Part shown: in pieces, positions 12,035 through 22,374 of the stretch | Layout of the letters: every line of letters starts with the position of its first letter | Numbering within the stretch: position 1 is the stretch's first letter | Source of the DNA: Amia ocellicauda | Taxonomy: Eukaryota; Chordata; Actinopteri; Amiiformes; Amiidae | Length of the DNA stretch: 64,000 nucleotides | Direction of reading: 5' to 3' | Assembly (NCBI RefSeq): GCF_036373705.1 | Contig: NC_089855.1 | Coordinates: 5,146,501-5,210,500, forward strand | Position numbers and translations under genes: made by a program | Notes under the pieces: model-generated | What the model was told of the DNA's origin: nothing | Seen by the model: the letters and a program-made list of their open reading frames with translations, nothing else | Databases searched by the model: none

Positions 12035-15000
12035 TCAGGCACACTTGTTCATGCACAGGAGCAGCTCCATGCGGATGGCGATGCGTGTATGCCAGCCCAG
12101 CGGCAGCAGGCGGATGTACTGGGCCACGATGGGGGGGCGCAGGAGGTTCTGGACTGAAGAGGATCGGTCTGAGTTCCCGTAGAACACCTACAGAGACAAA
12201 GCAGATGTCCACCATGAGACAGCGTGCATTCGCCAGCGGGAAACGTTCAGTCACATCCCTCTCTGGGACCGGCAAAAACATTTTGGTCCAGTGATGTCAT
12301 TAGGTCCAGTGATGTAATTCGGTCTAGTGATGTCATTAGATCCAGTGATGTCATTAGGCCTAGTGATGATTATGTGAAGGTGAAAAATAGGGCTAGGAAT
12401 GGAGTTAGGGTTGGGGCGTGGTCTAGGTGCTGTGTGTGAGTGAGTGTGTGGCCACGGACGAGCCCTGCTAAAGTCACCCTGTTGTTCCCGGTCTGGTCCT
12501 TGTAGTAGATCCAGTTGAGGTTCTCGTCCGTGCGGTACTGGACACTGTATTTTGTCATCCACTCGTCTGCATCGCAGCGCCCCTGGGTCAGGATGCCAGA
12601 GATCACCTTCACCTCCTTCAGGTCAATCTGAAGCCACTGGCTGCTGTCCTGGAATTTGGAGAGCCAAGCACACCTGTAACCAACACCAAGACCGCCGGTC
12701 AGCATACAGGGCCCACAGGGGGCATCTCCCCTAGCACTCCCAGGGATCAATGCAGCAGGTCGCTTGCCGAGGGATGGGCAACTCTCTCCCAACTCTCTCC
12801 CAAAGTTATTCACCGACTCACCCAAAGCCCTGGCTATTGAGCCGGGCCTTGCTGGACATCCAGGAGGAGTACCAGCCCGTGTACTGGTCTTCATTGGAGC
12901 AGCTGATCTGGTCTGACATCACGGCTCCAGACTCGAAGCCCAGTGGCCTGTGGTACGGGCACTCTGGGGAACAGAGGCAGAGATCAACTGGTTTAGCAAA
13001 ACTGCATGCATGTGTCAGATGTATACAATCCACATACAAAATGCATATTCAATGCACATACAAAATACATTGTTATTTAAACATAGCAGAGACATTTGGA
13101 TGCAGACTTAATGCAGAGATTGACCGTATACTCCTGTTGGGTGTGAAGTGACTTTCTGAAACCCTGGCGAGCATACGTTCTCACTTTAATACAGTTTGTT
13201 TATCAGAGCAAAGCCGGGCAGGTCAGCGAAGGTCTTGGAGTTTTGCCCAACAGCATACCAGCACCGCAGCACACAGACACAGGCAAGACAAGACTGCAAG
13301 TGCCAAAGCCTTAGTGATTAGCAATTTCACTTTCTCGTGAATGGAGCCATCTGAGACCTGGTTAAATAGCGTCTGTTGCGTCCATCTGTCCCCCACCCTC
13401 AACATTTTGCCTGTCCATGGTGTTCCCTGCCTTGTGCCCAGCGCCTGACCCCTACTGGATGAAGTGGTTACTGAAGATGGATGGATGAATGCGCCATATT
13501 TAACTGTGTCCTGAGTGTTGGTGATCTGTATGTAACCTCCCACACAGCTGGAAGAAGCGCAGAACAAAAGACGCTTAGTGATGTCATTCCCAGCAGCCAC
13601 CAATGGCATAAAAAAAAAAAAATCTGCTCTAATAAGCCTTCCTGTTAAATATTCAGTCTCTGTGTCCACAGCCTTCTCAGACAGCGCTCAGAAGCTTTTC
13701 CCCTAATTCTCTATCCATGCAATATCTACAGATAAACGGCCATTAAGACTTTAGGAGGACAGATGGCCACGTTATAGTTAAGCTTCATCCCACAACTATC
13801 AATTGTCTCCACTCTCCCAGTGCCACGCAACAGCAGGCTGCCCGCGCTCAGCCCCTTCCCCAATCAGCACAGAGACGAGCTCTATGAGGTCACACCCCAT
13901 ACCTGCCCCGACACATGGCATGAAGGAGCCCTGAAGAGCCCGGAAAAAGATGAATCGCAAAGCGGGTGCTGAACGCTTTCACGCACGCTCTTTGTGCGAT
14001 TCTGTGAAGGGCAGACCCTATTTTAGTCCCAGTAATCTTCACATCACATTGCAGTAATGGGATTAACTCGTACATTCTGCCTGCCTCTCTGCCTCTGTTC
14101 TCCTTTTCCCCGTTTTCTCTCTCTTCTCCATCTCTCTCGATCCGTTGAGCGCTCCGGGGATTTGCGATATCGTGTACAGCGAATGGAAACTTGTCTTTAT
14201 GTATTTATTTGTGTGTGTCATTTAAACTACATTGAACACACCTAAAATTACATATTTTTATCCATGACAAAAAGTGGAGATTATGCTCAATCCTCATGTA
14301 CAGCTAAATGTAGATGTTATAGAAAGGATTAAACTGAGCATTACAGAAAGGATTAAACCGTACAAATAAAAGACTGGAAAAAAATGGAAATGTATGTGTG
14401 ATGATCAAAAATCATAAAGGTTATTTAATCTTTTCAACTTGGTGTACATCATACATGCCTGTTTTTTCATTCTATATATGTATATAGGTTTATAATTCTT
14501 ATGTATATGTTTTCATTGCCGCTCTGGTCAAAACCAACTGGGTGTGGCGATGCACCTATTGGAGCAGCTTCTCTGACCTCACCACCAAGTTCCTGCCTTG
14601 TGAAGCTTAACCTTTAACCTCCTTAAGTCAAAACTGTATTCATTGGTCAATTGCTGCAAATGTCATCATTTAAAACAAGGTCAGACTCAAAATTTTCCTT
14701 TTTCTGGTACAAAATACAATTTGCCATCAACACCAGCGGAGACGGTCTCACCTGGCATGCATTCCTCCAAGTTGTTCTTGCTGGCCCACTCCGTGCTGGA
14801 CTCTCCCTCACAGTCACACTTACAGGGCTTCCCCTTACACATATCCACGTCTTCCTCCTGAGATAGAGACAAAACCATTCGTCTATACTAGCTTTATAAC
14901 GAGAAACCCCCAAAACTGTAAAATCGAAAGTACAAGAAGTATAAGAATGACACCTACCTCTTGCGACAACACTGTCACCAGTGCTGCTCAGAGAAGGGAG

Positions 15001-15585
15001 CGTGTGAGAGAAAGGATGATATAAAATCTTTATTTTAAAATCACAGTAACAATTACACAAACTCAGGCAAGTCATGCTGCATTGACGTGCAGAACTGTAT
15101 TCGTTTGCAGGGGGAAAATAAAACCGTAATAAAGCACAGGAATACACAGAACTGAACCAGAACGCTATGCTTACAGAAAGTGGTTATTTTCTCTTCTATA
15201 CATTGGCAAAAATAAATTCACAATCTATAGAAATACTCTGCGTTTTTGTTAGCATGTGATGATATATAAGTATTTACTTGACATATTTTTCTGCTAAAAA
15301 AGCACTAATGCCAACAGTAATCCTGCAATCCTCCTCAAATCTGCAAATGTCACAAATGTGCCCGACTGACAGGCTCAATCTGGAGATGAAAATGATCTCT
15401 CGGGGAGTACACACAGTGGTGGTGACCCTGTACGGTGCACATCTGTAACCAAACTCAAAAGACAAGGAAATCGTAAAGCCTAACTCTCTCCCTCACCATG
15501 ATGTAAGCCCAGCGAGCAGAGACAGCCACATACCTTCAGATAAGACGAGGAAAGACAGCAGGACATTCCCAACCTTGATCTCCAT
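12035..15585 (-). CDS. RS1: RS1, retinoschisin (complete)
   Basis: Exons (minus): 15585-15534, 14983-14958, 14857-14752, 12963-12822, 12673-12478, 12187-12035. Sizes are 52, 26, 106, 142, 196 and 153 nt, giving 224 aa, the human length. Sizes and phases match what is known of human RS1, including the 26-nt microexon. RS1 is a secreted retinal adhesion protein that forms octameric rings and stabilises photoreceptor and bipolar cell layers. Visible parts: a hydrophobic N-terminal signal peptide (VLLSFLVL), a short Rs1 domain with CKCDC at 38-42, and a discoidin (F5/8 type C) domain from about residue 63, starting [12 protein letters not shown] and ending [20 protein letters not shown]. The cysteines that link subunits (59, 223) and close the discoidin fold (63, 219) are kept. 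Residue 33 is an additional cysteine absent from human. ATG at 15585 starts the signal peptide directly. Confidence 0.97.
12285..12374. repeat. 18-bp tandem repeat, five copies, in RS1 intron 5
   Basis: Five consecutive 18-bp units of the form GGTCCAGTGATGTCATTA (12285, 12303, 12321, 12339, 12357), diverging at the ends. Three units carry TGATGTCA, one base from the CREB/ATF palindrome. The array lies ~100 bp from both RS1 exons 5 and 6. Confidence 0.85.
12964..14751. other. RS1 intron 3
   Basis: No gene seen. Holds a degenerate SINE tail at about 13400-13492. Confidence 0.5.
13400..13492. mobile_element. degenerate fish SINE/L2-tail fragment
   Basis: Text such as GTTCCCTGCCTTGTGCCCAG followed by GAAGTGGTTACTGAAGATGGATGGATG is the typical 3' part of common fish SINEs sharing an L2-like tail. 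Only this segment is recognisable. Confidence 0.5.
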
Positions 15586-16840
15586 CTTCCTTCTTGTTGG
15601 ACACAGAGGAAACTGCAGTCTTTGGAAAGGGAGCTGGATTATTTTAATCCACAGGCCACTAATGACCTTATCTAACACCGTTTATCTCTTCACAAAGCCC
15701 CTCCCACATCTGTTGAAGGCCCGCTCTTCCAATGTGATACCAACAACCTTAGGCTTTGTATCAAATCCAGGAATATTGTCACACTAACAGCTCCCACTTC
15801 CTCCTCAATAATGGATTCCAGATAACCCCTCGCCAAATCCCCAGGAGGTTCTGATTATTTGACGGTCTAAAGATAAAATGTGATAGGACAAGCAAATGGG
15901 ATTTACCTAAATAGAATATTCTCTTGCATTGGTTAATATTTAATAATACATTTGGGATGAGATCTGGCTTTTAGTTGATGTAGAACAAATGAGGTTCTTT
16001 ATGAACACGATGTAGGACTCTGTTGAAGTTCCTTTGCTTGGTACATGACTGTATTGTTAATAAAACATTAGAGCATCTACAGAGCGTGCTATGTTCATTT
16101 CACATTGTGTGTGTATGGAATATGCAAAAGCTTTTTTAAAAACGGCTTCACCTATTTCTTAATAATAGTAGCTCCTCCACTAGGCTAGAGGTCCGGTTGC
16201 TCACTGAGGTCACAGATTGAATCAGTGGTTGAGATCAGTCAAGACTGCACTATTTCAATCTTACTTGCATCAGTTGGTGAACTGGGAAGAACAAAATATC
16301 CCTAATTTCTCAGTTTGTTCTGTAAAAAGATATGCTTCGTTCAGCAACTGTGCAATTGGTAATAACTGACAAATGTGTTTGACCCTTTTGTGTTACATTT
16401 ATAAGTATGTATTCTGTTTTAAGCCACAATTAATTCCAACCCAAATATCACACACACACTGGAATAGCATCCAGAGCTTCCAGGTCTAAACTACACTGTG
16501 TCTGATGTCTTGACTGCAGCTTTGCTGCAGTTTGCTTTCTCATTGATCCAGGTTGTAAGAAGTAGTCAGTTTATCAGAAGGAAGAACTACTGTCCCTGCT
16601 TTTATTTATTTTTTACCATCATATCCATTTTTATTTGGTTTGTATGTTCCCTTTTCCCCACCTTGAATAATAATAAAAATAGGAAACAGATTTACTTAAC
16701 AGAAATTGACTTTGCTATGATTTGCTATTTATTGCGAGTTAATACACTGTACTATTTCGTTTTAAGCCTCGAAACAATTATTACAAAAATAATTAATGGT
16801 ATAATCATGATTTGAAACCACACACAGTATTTACCCTAAG
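15586..16840. other. RS1 upstream intergenic region
   Basis: RS1 promoter side (reading leftwards). No gene or clear promoter motif was recognised. The longest open frame (16498-16815) is AT-rich and lacks similarity to any family I know. Confidence 0.4.
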
Positions 16841-17193
16841 CCAGGGGTTTTCAAACCGGTCCTGGAGTACCCCCTGCCCTGCTGTTTTTTGTTCCAACTG
16901 AGGTTTTAATTGCTTAATTGAATATTTAATTGACCTAACAAAGCAATATACCATTCAATTAAGTAATGCCCTAAGCTATTCACACTGTACCCATGTTAGG
17001 TCTGTTGTGTAAGTCAGTGATTCCCAACCCTGGTCTTGGAGGAGACTCTACCCTACTGGTTTTTGTTCCAACCTAGATCTTAATTACTTAATTGAATGGT
17101 ATATTGCTTTGTTAGGACAATTAAGGATTCAATTAAGCAATTAGCAGTTGGAACAAAAACCAGCAGGGCAGGGGGTCCTCCAGGACCTGGTTT
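16841..17193. mobile_element. fold-back (MITE-like) element
   Basis: The ends are inverted copies: GGTCCTGGAGTACCCCCTGC near 16858 against GCAGGGGGTCCTCCAGGACC near 17168. Inner parts also pair: CCTAACAAAGCAATATACC near 16934 against GGTATATTGCTTTGTTAGG near 17097. A second direct copy of the arm (CCCAACCCTGGTCTTGGAGG) starts near 17015. No coding capacity. It ends ~180 bp before the histone gene's TATA box. Confidence 0.6.
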
Positions 17194-17340
17194 AATGAGA
17201 TTAAATTAGGTAATGCGAATATCACTGAATCTTGTAGCAAAATCCTGTTTTAACACTGGTTATACTGATTAATTGCTTAATTGGCACTACAATTAACAAT
17301 TAACTCAGGAGGTGTCAGTCAAGTGTAGCACAAACACCTG

Positions 17341-17380
17341 ATTGGCCTGAGTGGACGCTGATGAATTGAGGGTATATAAA
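17341..17380 (+). promoter_or_regulatory. promoter of the H2B-like gene (CCAAT and TATA boxes)
   Basis: An inverted CCAAT box (ATTGG, 17341-17345) lies ~30 bp upstream of a TATA box (TATATAAA, 17373-17380), the usual order in histone promoters. Transcription would start near 17405. A possible 5'-UTR intron follows: donor GTGAGT at 17474, acceptor CTCTAG ending at 17580, five bases before the ATG. Confidence 0.5.
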
Positions 17381-17585
17381 CCATTTCCGAGGGCACCAAC
17401 GTATCGGTCCTTTTGCTTTTTTATTATAATTGTTTGCAGCTGCAAAAGCGGGCACTGATTTTGCCAGATTGTGGTGAGTACTGTCTGGTCCCACACATCG
17501 GTTTTGGATGGCACATGCATTGCTCAGTAGGCTTGTATGGCTGTGAGCTTGAGCACACGCTGTCGTCCTGCTTGCTCTAGTGACC

Positions 17586-17943
17586 ATGAAGGCCGCTGCG
17601 CTGAAGGAGACCAGGCCGGCCGAGTCATCCCGCAAGCAGGCCGGGAAGGGAAAGGCCGCTTACTGCGCCTACATCTACCGCTGTCTGAAGGAGGTAGGCA
17701 GGCTGGCTCCGCGCCGTCCCTGGGGGTGAAGCTCCCATCCCCCTCCTCCGCCCCGGCCTCACCTCTGCCCTCCGCCCGCAGGGTCCCGGGGCCGCCGGCT
17801 CTTCTGCGCATGTGCGCGGGGCGGCGGCCGAGCGCGTGGCGGGCGAGGCCGCGCGCCTGTCCCGCGCCAACCGGAAGCGCGTCATCACGAGCCGCGAGCT
17901 GCACGGCGCCGCGCGCCTCCTGCGCGGGAAACCGGCCGCCTGA
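17586..17943 (+). CDS. intron-containing histone H2B-like protein (novel variant candidate)
   Basis: Coding exons 17586-17693 and 17782-17943 join in phase 0 to give 89 aa. The intron has GTAGGC donor and CCCGCAG acceptor. Exon 1 ends AYCAYIYRCLKE, matching H2B helix alpha-1 (SYSIYVYKVLKQ) after a Lys/Arg-rich tail. Exon 2 has ERVAGEAARLSRANRKRVIT then SRELHGAARLL, matching H2B [20 protein letters not shown] and SREIQTAVRLL (end of alpha-2, L2, alpha-3). Histone H2B pairs with H2A in nucleosomes. Odd points: alpha-2 is about six residues short, and the protein stops after RLLRGKPAA, losing the C-terminal helix with the usual ubiquitinated lysine. The transcript would be polyadenylated; no histone stem-loop is visible after the stop. 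Without splicing the frame stops at 17727-17729. Mammals have germline H2B variants, some intron-containing. A decaying gene is the alternative. Confidence 0.55.
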
Positions 17944-17974
17944 GAGCCGAGGACGCGTTTTTTACTGTGTGTGT

Positions 17975-17980
17975 AATAAA
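17975..17980 (+). promoter_or_regulatory. poly(A) signal of the H2B-like gene
   Basis: AATAAA 32 nt past the stop codon. No replication-type histone stem-loop precedes it. Confidence 0.55.
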
Positions 17981-20900
17981 GGCCATATTGTGTTTTAATC
18001 CGCCTCACGCGTGGTGATTGGAAAACATTAAAGGCCTTCTGCGCCTGAGAGACCGACCCCTGCGCCTCCAGCTACCCCGGATCGATGGCGGAGCCGGGAG
18101 GCCTGGTGCTCCGGCAGTCCAGCAGCTGGGAGTCTCGGTCAGGGAGTGGCTCTGATACGCAGACGATGCAAGGGAGGAAATTCATACGGTGCATCGATAG
18201 GAAGGTCTGTGTTTATTGGGGATATGCCAATACTACATATAATGCCATTCAAATGTCCCTGCACCCTAAAATCGAAGCGGTTCCTGGAATGTACCGATAT
18301 ATTTAAAATGCAGTAATTCAGTTTGAGGTGGGGATTCCCCCCCATTAAACCTCTCTAGACATTACTTTAAGTATTTCCCTGTCGCATACATGTTGGATTT
18401 CAGTTTTGGTCACTTTGCTCAGAGTACTTCCCTAATGATGCTTAGTTTTCAAAATCTTGTTAACACTACACTGTACTCCAAAAACGTGCCTTGTGGCCCA
18501 GGTAATCAAATAATACATTTATGTTGCACGATATGTTTATTTGTATTCAATAGCTATTTAAGGTATTATTCCTGTTGCACTCCTGCAGAAAACGGTATGA
18601 ATCAGTTTTAACTATAGTTCAATTGTCATGTAACGTGAATGTGTTCATCCACATTGCAGAGCTTCAGGTCTGTTGTGTGTTTTGGTTGGTCCTCCTTGAC
18701 CCGTTTCTTCAGTAGATTATCATGGTGATGTGACATTGCTCTGTGCAATTTAACACTTACGCCTCTCACTGGACCCTTGCAATAGAAACAGATGATGCAT
18801 TGCTTGAGGGATTGGCTGAGGCAGTTTGTGAGGTTTACAAGTGGTTGTAAAGACAAAAGAGCTCTTGCCTGTATTGATATGAGCCATGTGACGGGGGATA
18901 AATGAAGCCCAGAGAATTTCACACACCTCATTTCATCTGCTGATGTGTAGTAGGTTGGGATGTTCTCTCCCACTAGTGGTCCAGTTTAGCATAAATGCTC
19001 TTCCACAGGGGGCTCTTTGGCTGCTGATGAAGACGCCAGCCCAACTGCTCTGGCTGGGAGCAGCTGTGTGTACCTCTGTCATTTCCACAGGCGAGCGCTG
19101 TGTGCATCTCCTCAGAAGGAGCGATGAATAATGCACCGCATGGAAGCGCCTCTCTCCTCTGACAGACGCAGCACAGACCTCTGCTTTGATTAGGTATTCA
19201 CTGAACTCAGAGAGGACATTTCCTGGAGCTGGGCTTCAGCATGTAAGTTCAGGTGTGTGTGTGTGTGTGTTTCTGTTTTATGGTTCATTATACATTTTTA
19301 TTTTGAGCTTGAGTGCCTTTCAATTTTCATATCCATATTTTCCTTTTTCGTTTGTTCAGCAGTCCTGTTAAAAGCCTGGTAGAGAGGGAAAATAGACTGC
19401 GGATTCTTCCGGTCTTTCGATTAATCTCTTGCTGTGGTATACAGTAGCTGCTGCAGCTGGCTGATGCACATCTGTTGATCTGTGCCCCAGCAGGATGGAG
19501 GCGTCTGCTTGTTATCCACAGGTCTCTCAAATGATCAAGATGATGTTCAGTGAGTAATTTAATAAGGGTAACCTTTATTATACTCTTAGGTTTTGCGTGA
19601 GTTACACAGGGTCCGTTGTAAGAAGCAATGCAAGCAAAGGTGCATTGAGCAAGGATTGTATAGAGCCGTTTAGGATGTTTGTTTATTTCCTATCAAATAT
19701 ATTAACGCCACAATCCTAACGTCTAGAACGGAAACATTAAAGGCTGTTATTTTAGGTAGGGTAGTAAGACTAATGCTTATTGAGATGAAAAAGTACGAAC
19801 TACATCCTTATCAATATGATTTAATGGCTCTTCTGAATATTTGCTAACAAAACTAGATTAATCTATTTACCTACCTGTGTATCCATTTGTCTGATTTTTT
19901 AAATTTGATTTAATTTGAGCATTTGCTCCTTCCTCTCTCCTGTCATACCAGAGGTTATTTCTACTCTGATAACAACTACCAAACATCTTAAATTAATGCA
20001 TGACGTGGCATAAAATAATCTAAACTGAAACATGAAATTCATAAATTAATGTGGAACACAATGTACTGAACAATTGTAACAATGTGGACAGAGAAAAAAA
20101 AAATCAAATTATTAGAAAAGTCCTCCTGTGGTCCCTGATTAGAGTGACAGTCTGCCTCCAGTCAGTCTTTTAATGATTCCACTGCCTTGGCAACTGATTG
20201 TAAGTAGATTTGGAAATTAATGTGAAGAGCCGCTGGCATCTGAGGCTGCAACCCATCCTCCCAGTCCAATTTGTGATAGTTCAATTTTTTAAATAAATAT
20301 TCAAATCAGTGTTATGAGAAATGCACAGGCCTTCAGTACCTGAGTTAATGTTCGATCATTACTACGTATAGCTGGAGCATCCTCTTAGGGTCTGCTGATG
20401 TGAAGGAGTACATGCCTTGGTCCTGTGCAAACCAGACCAGCGCTGTTCCTACTTTCTTCCTATTTACATGTTCTATTGTAAATCGTCCTCGAGAGGAGGC
20501 TGTTCATGAGATCAGGCACATCGGATGAAATGTACTATGCTGAGATGGTTGCTATAGGAACTCGGGTCCACAGGAGTATCTGAGCTTTTATTGAACAGCT
20601 CAGTTAGACTCTTAAGCCTTCAGTTGCAATGCTCTGACAAAATACATGTTAAAAATGCACGGAGTCCTGTTTTATTGCCCCTGTGCAGGCCTCAAGTTAA
20701 GTGCCCGTGCTCTCACTGCATATCACTGTTTCCACAAGCCGACCAGATGTGTTTTGCGAATTATCATACCAAGGTTTGCTACAGATGCCTTTCATGTAAT
20801 GTGTTTGATCTTGCAGGTGGTTGGTACCTGTACTTGCATGATTTGCTTCTTTAAATAACTTCAAAATATAAGTAATTTTTATTAATGCTAATATTTTGTG

Positions 20901-22374
20901 AATCAAGAACTTGGCCCTTTCTAGGGTTTTGACATTCATATATTGCACCCAGTCTGTATATCTGTGCTAGTTAATGTTCTTATTAAACTGTCCTTTCTTA
21001 GTCTAAAGTACTCTGGATACATGTAATGCTGGCTGATTTATCTTGCAAAAAGCCAGCATCATTCTTATTATCTTGCCTTTGCTTTCAAACTTTTATTTTG
21101 TAGTTTGTGAAAGTAATACAAACAACAAAATATGTCCCTGGGTCTCGCTCAAAGTACAGGAGATGTGGATACCTGTGTTTGTATACCTTTATTACACTTG
21201 TATTGTGAACCTACGATCCCCCCAGTTAATCTGGGTTTGAGTCTTTTGCTCAGGCACCGTGCCATAGAAAAGGTGGCATGTGAAATACCCGTTCCCTGAT
21301 GTTACCGCTGTGGTGTGGCCAGGGGGGCATTCCTGGGAACCAGCCTATAAGCAGACGGCTGCACATAGATCTGAAGTTTCGCATTAATGAACACCAAAAT
21401 AAAGATCACACGGTATTCCCTTTGTTTGTTTGTATCCTTCGTTAGTGTGTGATTCTGAAACTGCACAGATGGAGTGTTTAATTAAAGCACCATTTCAAAG
21501 ATACACTTTCCTCATAGATGTAAAAAAGGACACTAATTCATCCTTTGTTCCTGTGCATTTAGTGAGGGACATCACAGCGTGGAAATGTGTGTCCTTTAAT
21601 ATTCCCTGCAGGGTCACTTCTGCTTTCCCCAGTGAAAACACACATGCTGAAACAAGTATAAAACAAACATGTTATAAATGACCAGGTTCTATGTAAAATA
21701 GGGAACATACAAACATGTTTTTTCAGTAATTGAAGTGTAAGTGCTTCTGGTTCCAGTCTATATTTTTGATATGTTTTTAGACTTTATATCAGTTGTTTTT
21801 CTTATAAATTGAAATAGACCTATCAGAAGCTGTCATCGCCATTCCTGCCTCATGTATTGTGATCTTTTAAATAAGTCCCCACAGAGAGACCATTGATTGT
21901 ACAGGCAAAGGATTTACATATATATGTTTGTTCCTGTAATCTAGTGGTAATAGCCAGCAGTGGCTGAGACCAGTAATAGTCAGTTCTGTAACAGCACTCA
22001 GCGTCCAGAGCCAGGCACCAATGAGACGCCTGCTGATGACCTGGCAGGTAATCCGTCGTTTAAGAGTACAATGAGCTCTGAGGGTCACATGGTGAGGCCT
22101 AGAGTGATCTCGCGTTCTCTTTCCTCTGCCACTCTCAGTTTACAGTTTTTTTTCCTTTGTTTGCTTGTTTTTTTGTTGTTTTTTATCAGTCTGTGCAGTA
22201 TTATTGTCCTCGCTTTGTATCTTATTTTCAGAGTTACGAGTCCGCAGTGCCAGTATGCATCCTGAACGCAGTCTGAGTGCTGCTTGCCCACCAGGCCTGT
22301 TGTGAGTCAAGTTTTTGTGTGAGCGCAGCGATGGAGTGAGGCTGAATAAATTAATGCACACAGCCACTGCAGAC
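17981..22374. other. intergenic region upstream of PPEF1
   Basis: No exon with recognisable similarity in about 4.4 kb. Short (GT)n at 19254-19270. The PPEF1 5' UTR and promoter must lie here. CACTGCAG ending at 22372, two bases before the ATG, could be an acceptor joining a non-coding first exon. Confidence 0.4.

Noticed and set aside
16498-16815. 105-codon hydrophobic open frame between RS1 and the histone gene
   Set aside because: AT-rich composition gives runs of Ile, Phe and Leu by chance; no promoter, poly(A) site or similarity.
17524-18008. Overlapping long open frames on both strands at the histone locus
   Set aside because: High GC removes stop codons. Only the spliced plus-strand frame matches a known fold.
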